Below, piece by piece: positions 43,924 through 54,863 of a DNA stretch of 64,000 nucleotides; the first letter of the stretch is position 1, and every line of letters starts with the position of its first letter. The stretch spans positions 62,001 through 126,000 of the forward strand of contig CAVPAM010000007.1 of assembly GCA_963701445.1 (NCBI GenBank). Reading direction: 5' to 3'. The translations under genes and the position numbers were made by a program. Below the pieces are notes generated by a model that was not told where the DNA came from, did not search any database, and worked only from the letters and a program-made list of their open reading frames with translations. Origin of the DNA: CAKZLS01 sp963701445 (GTDB taxonomy: Bacteria; Pseudomonadota; Alphaproteobacteria; Rhodospirillales; Defluviicoccaceae).

Positions 43924-44987
43924 ATGATGGATCACGCGCAACGAATAGAGGCTCTCAACCGGGCGATGTCCGAGCGGATCCTCGTGCTCGACGGGGCCAT
44001 GGGGACGATGATCCAGCGGCACAAGCTGGACGAGCAGGCCTACCGGGGCGAACGGTTCGCCGACTGGCACCGTGATCTCAAGGGCAACAACGATCTGCTC
44101 GTCCTCACCCAGCCGGATATCATCCGGGATATCCACAACGCCTATTTCAGCGCCGGCGCCGATATCGCCGAGACCAACACCTTCAACTCCACGCGGATCG
44201 CCATGGCGGACTACGGCATGGAAGAGCTGTCTCGCGAACTGAACGTGGCCGGCGCCCGTCTTGCCCGCGACGCGGCCGACCGGCGAACCGAGCAGGAACC
44301 GCACAAGCCGAGGTTCGTGGCCGGCGCCCTCGGCCCCACCAACCGCACTGCGTCCATCTCGCCGGACGTCAACGATCCGGGTTACCGCAATATCTCGTTC
44401 GACGACCTGCGGGCGGCCTACCGCGAAGCCGCGGAGGGGCTGATCGAGGGCGGCGTCGACGTGCTTCTGGTGGAGACCGTGTTCGACACGCTGAACGCCA
44501 AGGCCGCGTTGTTCGCGGTGGAGGAATTGTTCGACGATCTGGGGTTCCGCTTGCCGGTGATGGTGTCGGGAACCATCACCGATCTGTCGGGCCGCAACCT
44601 CTCTGGCCAGACGGCCGAGGCGTTCTGGAATTCGGTGCGTCACGCCGATCCGCTGACCATCGGGCTCAACTGCGCGCTGGGCGCCAAGGAACTGCGGCCG
44701 TACGTGGCCGAACTCTCGCGGGTCGCCGACACCTATGTCTGCGCCTATCCAAATGCCGGCCTTCCCAACGAGTTCGGCGAATACGACGAGCAACCGGAAA
44801 CCACCGCCGCGCATATCCGCGAGTGGGCGGAATCCGGCCTGCTCAACGTGGTCGGGGGATGCTGCGGTACCACGCCCGACCACATCCGAGCCATGGCCGA
44901 AGCGGTCGCCGGGCTGAAACCCAGGCCGATCCCGGAAGTACCCAGGCGGCTCAGGCTGTCCGGCCTGGAAGCGTTCGAGTTGGCGTC

Positions 44988-44991
<4 letters not shown>
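43924..44991 (+). CDS. metH: Methionine synthase, homocysteine-binding subunit (split MetH, part 1)
   Basis: A 355-residue protein equal to the N-terminal homocysteine methyltransferase domain of MetH. It has the barrel start ILVLDGAMGTMIQRHKLDEQ and the zinc-binding cysteines (GLNCALGAKEL and NVVGGCCGTTPDHIRAM). In E. coli this domain is the first part of a 1227-residue protein; here it stops at a TGA that overlaps the ATG of the next gene (ATGA), so the enzyme is made as two chains. The N-terminus at 43924 follows a GGGAG site at the metF stop. Confidence 0.94.
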
Positions 44992-47645
<2,654 letters not shown>

Positions 47646-47710
47646 CTCCCGACAGGTCTGGACCGCATTATCGGCCCAAGGCGTTCCGCGCGACCAGCCG
47701 GGAGCGGTAC

Positions 47711-47756
47711 CGGGGGGGGGGGTGTAACGCGTTTTTCGCAAAACAACCCCATGCAC
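47711..47756 (-). repeat. Dispersed repeat, uninterrupted copy
   Basis: Read on the minus strand from 47756 to 47711 this 46-bp sequence (GTGCATGGGGTTGTTTTGCG, then AAAAACGCGTTACAC and an 11-C run ending in G) matches the sequence formed by joining the two flanks of the IS630 element at 58183-58214 and 59378-59390, with about four mismatches and a shorter C run. It therefore shows what that site looked like before the IS630 insertion. Confidence 0.75.
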
Positions 47757-47844
47757 CGTAGATTTTGCCCGATGAAACCGGAGCGCGCCCCATCGGTGGG
47801 GCCGCTCCGGTCCATGCGGCACGTGGATATCGTTGGTCCTGCGT

Positions 47845-49266
47845 TTACGTTTTCCTGTCCCAGGCGGTCGGATCGATATCCAGATCCGAAAACTTTTTCG
47901 GATCGAATACCGGCGCGTCGTTGCCCTCCTTCAACTGGTCCAAGAAGTCCTTGAGAACCCGCATGCCGACCGGAAACAGCATGAGAATGGCCAGCAGGTT
48001 GACCACGGCAAGGACGCCCATCATCGGGTCGGAGAAGAAGAACACCGACGTGGCGCCCGGAGCCGAGGACCCAAGAAAGACCAGACCGATAATCGCGATC
48101 CGCAGGATGTGGCGCGAAATCGGGCTTTCCGTGAACACCGTGAGGGCGTTTTCGCCGAGGTAGTAATTGTAGATGATGGAACTGAAGGCGAACAGCAGGA
48201 TCGCCGCCGTCAGGAAATACTGGCTCCATGCCCCCACATGCGACACCAGCGACTGCTGGGTCAGGACGACCCCGTCGATCTTTTCCGCCCCCGGCACGTA
48301 GACGTCGCTCAACAGGATGATGAAGGCCGTGCACGAGCAGATAATGATCGTGTCGATGAACACGGAGAGCGACTGAACGATTCCCTGGTCGATCGGATGG
48401 CGCACATAGGCCGTCGCGGCGACGTTCGGGGCACTGCCAAGGCCCGCTTCATTGGAGAACAGTCCGCGGCGAAGACCTTGCGCGATGGCGGCGCCCATGC
48501 CCCCGCCGACGACCTCCTCGAAACCGAAGGCGTTCTTGACGATCATGGCGATCACGCCCGGAAGCTCCGTGATGTTGAGCACGATGATCAGCAGGGCCAT
48601 GCCGATGTAGCCGAAAGCCATGACGGGGACCACCACGTCGGCCACCTTGGCGATCCGCTTGATGCCGCCATAGACGACGATACCAGTGGCGATGGCGAGC
48701 ACCCCGCCCGTCCAGATCCTGTCGATGCCGAGGCTGTCCTTCACGGCGCCCGCGACGGTATTGCCCTGGAAGGCGTTGAAGCCCAAGGCAAACGCGGCAA
48801 TCAGGGACACCGCGTAGATGATCGCCAGCCAGTTGTAATGGCGTCCCAGTCCATGCAGGATGTATTGGGCCGGACCGCCGCGGTACGTACCGTTTTCGTC
48901 CGAGCGCTTGTAGATCTGCGCCAGCGTGCATTCGAACAGGCTGGTCGCCATGCCCACGAGCGCGATCGCCCACATCCAGAACACCGCGCCGGGACCGCCC
49001 AGCGTGATGGCGACGGCCACGCCGGCGATGTTGCCCCCGCCGACCCGTCCGCCGACGCTGACGAACAGCGCCTCGCGCGAACTGATGTGCCCTTCCGCGC
49101 CCTTCTGCCTGCCGATCAGCACCCCGAACATGCGCCCGAAAAACCGGAGTTGAACGAACCCCGAGGCGAAGGTGAAAAACAGACCGAAGATTACCAATAT
49201 GGGGATGAGAGCCCACCCCCAAGTGACGTCCCCGATGGCGTTGAAAATTCCTTCTATAAATTCCAT
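47845..49266 (-). CDS. Sodium:amino-acid symporter, AGCS family
   Basis: A 473-residue membrane protein of the alanine/glycine:cation symporter family, importing alanine or glycine with sodium. Family hallmarks are VGGRVGGGNIAGVAVAITLG near the N-terminus, WMWAIALVGMATSLFECTLA, and RGLFSNEAGLGSAPNVAATA. About 10-11 membrane helices are visible. The C-terminal tail (DAPVFDPKKFSDLDIDPTAW) is cytoplasmic. It is convergent with metH and marks the end of the conserved gene block before the accessory region. Confidence 0.93.
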   Translation of the reverse strand: MEFIEGIFNAIGDVTWGWALIPILVIFGLFFTFASGFVQLRFFGRMFGVLIGRQKGAEGHISSREALFVSVGGRVGGGNIAGVAVAITLGGPGAVFWMWAIALVGMATSLFECTLAQIYKRSDENGTYRGGPAQYILHGLGRHYNWLAIIYAVSLIAAFALGFNAFQGNTVAGAVKDSLGIDRIWTGGVLAIATGIVVYGGIKRIAKVADVVVPVMAFGYIGMALLIIVLNITELPGVIAMIVKNAFGFEEVVGGGMGAAIAQGLRRGLFSNEAGLGSAPNVAATAYVRHPIDQGIVQSLSVFIDTIIICSCTAFIILLSDVYVPGAEKIDGVVLTQQSLVSHVGAWSQYFLTAAILLFAFSSIIYNYYLGENALTVFTESPISRHILRIAIIGLVFLGSSAPGATSVFFFSDPMMGVLAVVNLLAILMLFPVGMRVLKDFLDQLKEGNDAPVFDPKKFSDLDIDPTAWDRKT

Positions 49267-49530
49267 GACCCTCTCCTCTGACGCAATTTAGACCGTAACA
49301 TGGTTACGATCCCCATGGCCGCCTAGCAATATTTATACCGATCGCATCCATTTGGGGCTCCAATGGTGGGCTGGCCTCGTGGGAATGGGCCCCCGCCCCT
49401 GTAGGGGCCGACGTTTCGGCGCCCGTGTTAAAAGGGTGGCTTTGACCCCAGGCGGGGGCACAATAAGTCAGATCTTGGAACCTGACCTGAAACCTGAAAT
49501 TCACGGCATATCTGGGGGGATTCGGCCGGT
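49267..49530. other. Intergenic junction into the accessory region
   Basis: No gene. This 264-bp stretch separates the AGCS gene from the DUF262 defence gene. A short inverted repeat around CCCCCGCCCCTGTAGGGGCC lies near 49390-49408. It is the left edge of the accessory region. Confidence 0.4.
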
Positions 49531-51483
49531 ATGAAAATTTCAACGATTCTCGATCATATCGACAGCGGCCACATGGCCCTGCCCGAATTTCAACGCGGCT
49601 ATGTCTGGAATCGGGATCAAGTCAGGGCTCTTTTCGATTCGCTGTACCGTCGGCATCCCGTCGGTGGCCTGCTCGTCTGGGCGACCGAGTCCATGACGGC
49701 GGCCCATCGTGGCGACGGTCCGCTTGCCGCCGGCGTGGTCAAGCTGCTGCTCGACGGCCAGCAGCGGATGACTTCGCTTTACGGTGTCGTACGGGGGCAT
49801 CCGCCGAAGTTCTTCGATGGGAACGCGCGGACATTCACCGGGCTGCGGTTCCATCTCGACTCCGAGGCCTTCGCTTTCTATCAGCCATTGAAAATGAACG
49901 ATGATCCGCTTTGGATCGATGTCACCGAGTTGATGAGGAACGGCACCGCCGGGCTTGGCGCTTTCGTCTCCCGGCTCGGCGCGGATCCCCGCTCGGTGGC
50001 AAGGCTGGGTGACCATGTGGCCAGGCTCAGCCGGCTGATTGGCGTGATCGATGTCGACCTCCACGTCGAGGAAGTCACCGGCGCGGACAAGACACTTGAT
50101 ATCGTGGTGGACATCTTCAGTCGCGTAAACAGCGGCGGCACCAAGCTCTCCAAGGGCGATCTCGCGTTGGCCAGAGTGTGCGCCGACTGGCCGGAAGCCC
50201 GTGACACGATGAAGGAGAAGATCGGGGAGTGGGCCGGTTTCGGCTATCACTTCAACCTGGACTGGCTCTTGCGCTCGGTGAACACGGTGCTGACCGGCGA
50301 GGCGAAATTCCAGTTCCTGCACGACAGGAGCGCCGAAGCTGTTCGGGACGGCTTGGGGCGGGCCAACAAGCACATCGACACCTGTCTCAACCTGATCGGC
50401 GGCCGGCTGGGATTGGATCACGATCAGGTTCTTTTCGGACGCTTTGCCATTCCGGTCATGGTCCGCTATCTCGACCGGCGAAACGGACCGATGAACGAGC
50501 GGGAGCGCGACAAGCTGCTGTTCTGGTTCGTTCAGGCGGGGATGTGGGGGCGCTTTTCCGGTTCGACCGAGTCGTTTATCGACTATGACCTGGCCGCTCT
50601 CGAAGGCCCGGATGGCGGTCTCGACAGGCTGATAGAGCAACTGCGTCTTTGGCACGGTGGTTTGCGCGTGGAGCCGGGGCATTTCACCGGGTGGAGTCTC
50701 GGAGCGCGGTTTTATCCTGTTCTCTATTTGCTGACGCGCATGCGGGAAGCCCGCGACTGGGGAACGGGGTTGCCGCTCAAGGCCAGTCTGCTCGGCAAGA
50801 TGAGCAAATTGGAAGTGCACCACATCTTTCCGAAGGCCAGGCTCTACAAGCGCGGCTTCCGGCGTCCGGAAGTGAACGCGCTGGCCAACTTCTGCTTTCT
50901 GACCAAGGACACCAACCTGGTTATCAGCGACCGTGCGCCGGAGGTGTATTTCCCGGAAATCGAAAAAGCGCATCCCGGCGCGCTCGCCTCGCAGTGGATT
51001 CCGGATGAACCCGAGCTATGGAAAATCGAAAACTTCGGCCGGTTTCTGGAGGCGCGAAAGGAGCTCCTGGCGGCGGAGGTCAATCGGTGCATGGCGGAAT
51101 TGCTGCACAACGATACCCGCTGCCTGACCGGTGCTCCCGGGTCCGTTGCCGAAGCCGTGAGTGTCGTCGGCGGCATCGCCAGCGAGGAGGAAGAGGAGCA
51201 ACTCGAGGCCCTGAACACGTGGATCGAGGAACAGGGACTGCCGCGTGGCCTGCTCGCCTACGATTTTGCCGATCCGGACACCGGCCGCCAACGCGCCATT
51301 TTCGACTTGGCTTGGCCGAACGGCGTTCAGGAGGAACTCAGCCAGCCTGCCGCCGTCCTTCTGGACGAAGGCAGCGACGTCCTGGCCATCGCCAATCAAG
51401 CGGGCTACCGGTGTTTCGTGACGGTCGAGGACTTCAAGCGCTACGTGCAATCCGAACTTCTGGCACGCGACGTGGCCGCATGA
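49531..51483 (+). CDS. DUF262/HNH restriction-like protein (GmrSD type)
   Basis: A 650-residue protein combining an N-terminal DUF262 (ParB/Srx-like NTPase) domain, with the DGQQR motif at residues 75-79 (KLLLDGQQRMTSLYG) and IFSRVNSGGTKLSKGDLALA, and a central HNH-type nuclease motif (VHHIFPKARL, about residue 430). This is the domain pair of GmrSD-type modification-dependent restriction enzymes that attack DNA with modified bases. After an acidic linker (EEEEEQLE) there is a further 100-residue C-terminal module (QRAIFDLAWPNGVQEELSQP, VLAIANQAGYRCF) that I cannot name. It stands alone, with no methylase or partner beside it, as expected for a type IV-like system. No obvious ribosome binding site is seen. 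Confidence 0.88.
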   Translation: MKISTILDHIDSGHMALPEFQRGYVWNRDQVRALFDSLYRRHPVGGLLVWATESMTAAHRGDGPLAAGVVKLLLDGQQRMTSLYGVVRGHPPKFFDGNARTFTGLRFHLDSEAFAFYQPLKMNDDPLWIDVTELMRNGTAGLGAFVSRLGADPRSVARLGDHVARLSRLIGVIDVDLHVEEVTGADKTLDIVVDIFSRVNSGGTKLSKGDLALARVCADWPEARDTMKEKIGEWAGFGYHFNLDWLLRSVNTVLTGEAKFQFLHDRSAEAVRDGLGRANKHIDTCLNLIGGRLGLDHDQVLFGRFAIPVMVRYLDRRNGPMNERERDKLLFWFVQAGMWGRFSGSTESFIDYDLAALEGPDGGLDRLIEQLRLWHGGLRVEPGHFTGWSLGARFYPVLYLLTRMREARDWGTGLPLKASLLGKMSKLEVHHIFPKARLYKRGFRRPEVNALANFCFLTKDTNLVISDRAPEVYFPEIEKAHPGALASQWIPDEPELWKIENFGRFLEARKELLAAEVNRCMAELLHNDTRCLTGAPGSVAEAVSVVGGIASEEEEEQLEALNTWIEEQGLPRGLLAYDFADPDTGRQRAIFDLAWPNGVQEELSQPAAVLLDEGSDVLAIANQAGYRCFVTVEDFKRYVQSELLARDVAA

Positions 51484-51710
51484 CGGCTTTGGCGGACAAC
51501 ATGGTCATATCGTGAACCGCGCCAGCCCTTTACTTATTTTACGCGGCGAGCGGCCGATAGTTCTCTTTTCGAATGGTGCACTCATACCCGTTATATATCA
51601 ACGCGATATATGATGATCGATGATGGATCGAAACAGCACCCGAATGAGTTAAGAACCGCAGGTTATTTTAGGATTAATATCCCACTAACTCGGCGAAGGC
51701 GGGCGGCGCT
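51484..51710. other. AT-rich intergenic region after the DUF262 gene
   Basis: 227 bp, AT-rich relative to the neighbours. It contains the 7-bp inverted repeat listed at 51593-51611. No gene seen. Confidence 0.4.
51593..51611. repeat. Inverted repeat ATATATC-N5-GATATAT
   Basis: A perfect 7-bp inverted repeat with a 5-bp spacer in an AT-rich region downstream of the DUF262 gene. It has the form of a dimeric regulator operator; no regulator is known for it. Confidence 0.35.
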
Positions 51711-52044
51711 TTATCCCCGCTCGTCGGCTTCTCCGCGGATCGTGGCGATGGCGTGCAGGTAGAGGCGGCGCCAGCCGAGGTGGTGGAGGCGGTCGCGGAT
51801 CAGGTCCTCGATGGCGTCGGCGTCGCGGGCGCCACCCTCGATGAAGCGGATGTCGTCGCCGAGAACTTCACCCAGGTCGCTGTCCAGCAGGTCCCGGATT
51901 TCGGCCGGCGCCAGAGTCGAACACCACCGCCAGCGCGTCGCTGGCCGCCGCCCAGACCCCTTCGGCGTCGTAGCCCTGGCGCGCGGTCGCGGCCCAGAAG
52001 CCGGACGCCCGGTTACGCGGCGGCAGGATCGGCGGAGCGCTCAC
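51711..52044 (-). pseudogene. Small hypothetical protein gene with one-base frameshift
   Basis: On the minus strand a GTG at 52044 begins SAPPILPPRNRASGFWAATA then RQGYDAEGVWAAASDALAVV; near 51913-51920 the frame must shift to continue with LAPAEIRDLLDSDLGEVLGD and RFIEGGARDADAIEDLIRDR to the TAA at 51711. The total of 334 nt is one base more than 111 codons, consistent with a single inserted base. Both halves have coding-like composition and amphipathic helices. I do not recognise the family. It may be a real decayed gene or a sequencing error. Confidence 0.6.
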
Positions 52045-52127
52045 GTCCGGTGCCGTCCCCGCTCGCGCGCCGCCACGCGGTCAGCCGCCCGGCGCGCGGC
52101 CGTCCAGCCGGACCCGGTCGTCACGCC

Positions 52128-52514
52128 TCAGCCGACCGCCGCGGATTTCCTCGCCTTCAAGGTTGGTCGATAGGCCATGTCACAGTGCGTCGGACAGTAG
52201 GGCTTGCCCTCGGAAGCGGCCGCGCCGCAGAAGTGGTAGCCGTCCCCATGGGGTTCGCCCAGCGGCCAACGGCACATGCCCGATTGCAGGCTCGACAGGC
52301 GGATCACGTTGTCCCGCGCGGACTCATCGTCCGCCCCGTCGCCCATGGACGGCGGACCGGATGTCCGGCGCCGGGCGAGATCGAGCCGGAATGCCTTGCC
52401 GATGACGGCGTTCTTGCTCACTCCCAGCCGGCGCCCGATTTCACTGGCGGGGATTTCATCATTCCACAGGGCGATCAGCGCGCCTGTCCGCTCCGGAGTC
52501 CATTGTTGCGTCAT
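52128..52514 (-). CDS. GcrA-family cell-cycle regulator
   Basis: A 128-residue protein of the GcrA family, which in Caulobacter binds sigma-70 and methylated GANTC promoters to drive the cell cycle. The N-terminal DNA-binding part (WTPERTGALIALWNDEIPAS then EIGRRLGVSKNAVIGKAFRL) and the C-terminal sigma-interacting part (MCRWPLGEP, FCGAAASEGKPYC, THCDMAYRP) are both present, joined by a short linker. It is shorter than Caulobacter GcrA (about 170 residues). I choose the ATG at 52514. Its place in an accessory region next to insertion sequences suggests that it may be an accessory paralogue. Confidence 0.88.
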   Translation of the reverse strand: MTQQWTPERTGALIALWNDEIPASEIGRRLGVSKNAVIGKAFRLDLARRRTSGPPSMGDGADDESARDNVIRLSSLQSGMCRWPLGEPHGDGYHFCGAAASEGKPYCPTHCDMAYRPTLKARKSAAVG

Positions 52515-52946
52515 CGGTTCCACCATCCCTTCCAGATTGGCACGAATACCCGCGTTTGCCGCCCACATCTTTTGCGACAATAACTCAATGAAAGCAATTA
52601 GTTGTCGAATTTTGATGATACATTACACTAAGAGAAGGCCGATTTCAAGATCGAGCCTCCGAAATCGTGCGGCGGCGGGAACGAATGGCGACGCTTTGTG
52701 GCCGATCGCGGGTTGGAAATGGGGCGTCGACGGAACCGGCGGTGCCGAGTCATGCCAGCGACCGCGGCGGCTTCCGTGGAAATTGCGGCGCAACCAGCAT
52801 TTGGGCATTTTTCCGACAAACGCTCGGCGTTCGAGGGCGAGACGGCAATGCGTCAACGGGAAGAAGTGGCCCGCGATAACGATAAATGAAATCACCCGGG
52901 GCAGGGCCGGCGTGGAGTGCCCACCGGGATGCCCCGATGGTTGCGG
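52515..52946. other. Intergenic region (432 bp) between gcrA-like and META genes
   Basis: No gene I can support. Several short frames on both strands lack ribosome binding sites and recognisable sequence. The part near 52570-52650 is AT-rich and probably contains the promoter of the GcrA-like gene. Confidence 0.4.
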
Positions 52947-53393
52947 CTATTTGGGCGCGGCTTCACCCTTGGCGAACCGGATGATGGGATCCGTGCCGTC
53001 GCCGAAGATCAGCAGCGCGCCGTCCTTGCTTTCGAACCGGTTGGCCTGGCCAAGCGCGTCCAGATAGCGCCTCTCCTGGTCCATCATGGGAGGGGGGCAG
53101 GCCATCATCGTGGATCCCATCTTACCGAATTCGATGGACTCGCCCGTTATCGTCACCGCTCCGAAAAAGCGGTTGCAGCCGCCCTTTCCGAAAACCTGCC
53201 CGGGCTCGCCGAAGTCCAGGGTCGAGGCTGTGTCTTCAAGGACGCCCTGTCCGTCGATGTCCGTGGCCACCCAGGAGGTTCCAACCAGATCCGCCGCCTT
53301 CTCGGATTCCGAGCCGGTGGCCTCACATCCGCCGACAAGGACCGTCGCGACGAGCGCCGGCACGAGACCGAGTTTCAAGTTCACGGTATCCAT
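52947..53393 (-). CDS. META-domain lipoprotein (HslJ-like)
   Basis: A 148-residue lipoprotein: signal peptide with lipobox VGGC (VPALVATVLVGGCEATGS), then one META domain with the typical features LVGTSWVATDIDG, KGGCNRFFG and MMACPPPMMDQERRYLDALG. META-domain proteins such as HslJ are outer-membrane or periplasmic and linked with heat shock and novobiocin resistance; the mechanism is unclear. I choose the ATG at 53393 (MDTVNLKLGLVPALV) to give a normal signal peptide. Confidence 0.88.
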   Translation of the reverse strand: MDTVNLKLGLVPALVATVLVGGCEATGSESEKAADLVGTSWVATDIDGQGVLEDTASTLDFGEPGQVFGKGGCNRFFGAVTITGESIEFGKMGSTMMACPPPMMDQERRYLDALGQANRFESKDGALLIFGDGTDPIIRFAKGEAAPK

Positions 53394-53595
53394 CCTCCCC
53401 TCAAAGAACATCGAAGTGGCTTGATTGTATAACGCCCGGCCCACTCGGCGTCCACTTCGGGGACGGCGGGTATGTCAGGCAATCGAGGGGGTGATGAACC
53501 GATCGGCGTGTGATCGGGTTGACGCGGCAAGCAAGATCGTGATTGATCACTATCCGTGTTCCTCGTTTTTGTTTGCCCGTTTTGGGGGTTTTTGG
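53394..53595. other. Intergenic region left of the IS4 element
   Basis: About 200 bp upstream of the META gene and before the IS4 terminal repeat. It should contain the META gene promoter. No gene seen. Confidence 0.4.
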
Positions 53596-53608
53596 CACTA
53601 CTGTCCGG
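53596..53608. repeat. Left terminal inverted repeat of IS4-family element
   Basis: CACTACTGTCCGG, matching the reverse complement of 57371-57383 at all 13 bases. Confidence 0.8.
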
Positions 53609-53832
53609 GTGATTTAGGTGACTTTCACATAACATATTGTAATTTATAAGTATCTTGCGATCTTTCCCTGTTAACGACTTGAACCCGCATTGCGGGATTC
53701 GCCATTCTTCCGGCGCTTTAGCCAGGAGGATGGCCCATGTACGCTGGCAAGATCGTCTTCGCCCAACTCGTCGATCACCTTCCCATGCACAGCTTTCGGC
53801 GCTGCGTCATTCGCTATCTCGGCGCGCATAAG

Positions 53833-54838
53833 TGTCTGTCCGGGAACATCTTGAGTTGGTTGAGTGTTCTGTGATTCGATGGCGGCAGTCCGATAAGGAG
53901 GAGGCCGCCGATGTGGACGCCAGAGAACCGTCATCGCTACGACCGCAGCGAGCTGCGCTATCCGAGTGATCTGACCGACGCGGAATGGTCGCACGTGGCG
54001 CCGCTGATCCCGCCCGCCAAGCGCGGCGGCAACAAGCGGACGGTCAATGTGCGCGAGGTAGTCAACGGGCTGATGTACATCCTCAGCACCGGTTGCCAGT
54101 GGCGGGCGATTCCGAAGGACCTGCCACCGCGCAGCACGCTGCATGACTATCTGGAGCTGTGGCAGTGGGATGGCACGCTGGAGCGCATTCATCATGCGCT
54201 CTACGTGAAGTGCCGCGAGCAGGTCTGCCGAGAGCCCAGCCCGACGGCCGCCATCATCGACAGCCAGAGCGTCAAAAGCGCGGAAAAAGGGGGGCCTCGA
54301 TCGACCGGCACGGCTACGATGCGGGCAAGAAGATCAAGGGCAAGAAGCGCCATCTGCTTGTAGACACCCAAGGCCTTCTGCTGTGCGCCATCGTCCATGC
54401 CGCCGACATTCAGGATCGCGATGGCGGCCCGTTGCTGATGGCAACCCTGTTCGGCCTGTTCGCGTTCCTGCGCAAACTCTACGCCGACGGCGGCTACCAG
54501 GGACCGGCGTTCCGGAAGGCTCTGGCAAGGGTGCTGCGGCAAGTCGACGTCGAGATTGTCAAACGCTCCGATCGCGCCCAAGGGTTCGAGGTGCTGCCCA
54601 GGCGCTGGATCGTCGAGCGCACCATCGGCTGGCTCAACCGCTGCCGCCGGTCCGGCTCGCGGAAGAAATTCGCCAAGTCCGCCCCCTCCGTGCTGTCCCG
54701 GGAAAGAAGGAATCAGGCACTGCGGATCACGTCAAGAGAAGATGGTGCGATTCTACAACAAGCTCTTAGAGTTTGTCCGGGAACATCATGAGGGGTTGCA
54801 GAGTTTTCGGAGCATGAGGCGGATGGAGGCGAGCCGGA
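53833..54838 (+). mobile_element. IS5-family (IS427 group) element, right end rearranged
   Basis: The left end begins TGTCTGTCCGGGAACATC directly after the split IS4 codon. The transposase reading frames lie at 53911-54791. The expected right end is missing in the normal orientation; instead, a fragment of an IS427-type transposase C-terminus (VRLASIRLMLRKLCNPS) is encoded on the minus strand at 54786-54838, followed on that strand by GTTCCCGGACAAACTC, an end-like sequence. A 22-bp inverted repeat brackets this rearranged part. Boundaries are approximate. Confidence 0.6.
53911..54791 (+). CDS. IS5-family transposase made by -1 frameshift (altered C-terminus)
   Basis: Two overlapping frames: the first from ATG 53911 (MWTPENRHRYDRSELRYPSD to IIDSQSVKSAEKGG) and the second, in the -1 frame, continuing with IDRHGYDAGKKIKGKKRHLL. 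They meet at AAAAAGGGGGG (54284-54294), a classic slippery run, so a single protein is expected by programmed frameshifting. The DDE residues are all visible: AAIIDSQSVK, YADGGYQG, RRWIVERTIGWLNRC. After NRCRR the sequence departs from the normal family end (SGSRKKFAKSAPSVLSRERR), which may inactivate it. Confidence 0.75.
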
Positions 54839-54850
54839 CCGGCGGCAGCG
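54639..54850. repeat. 22-bp perfect inverted repeat flanking a 168-bp rearranged segment
   Basis: The 22 bases at 54639-54660 (starting CGCTGCCGCC) are exactly the reverse complement of 54829-54850. They bracket a 168-bp segment that contains the minus-strand IS5 C-terminal fragment. The left copy is coding sequence of the IS5 transposase (WLNRCRR); the right copy lies at the start of the IS1182-type gene. The structure suggests inversion or recombination between IS copies, or an assembly artefact. Confidence 0.7.
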
Positions 54851-54863
54851 ATTTCTTCTTCCG

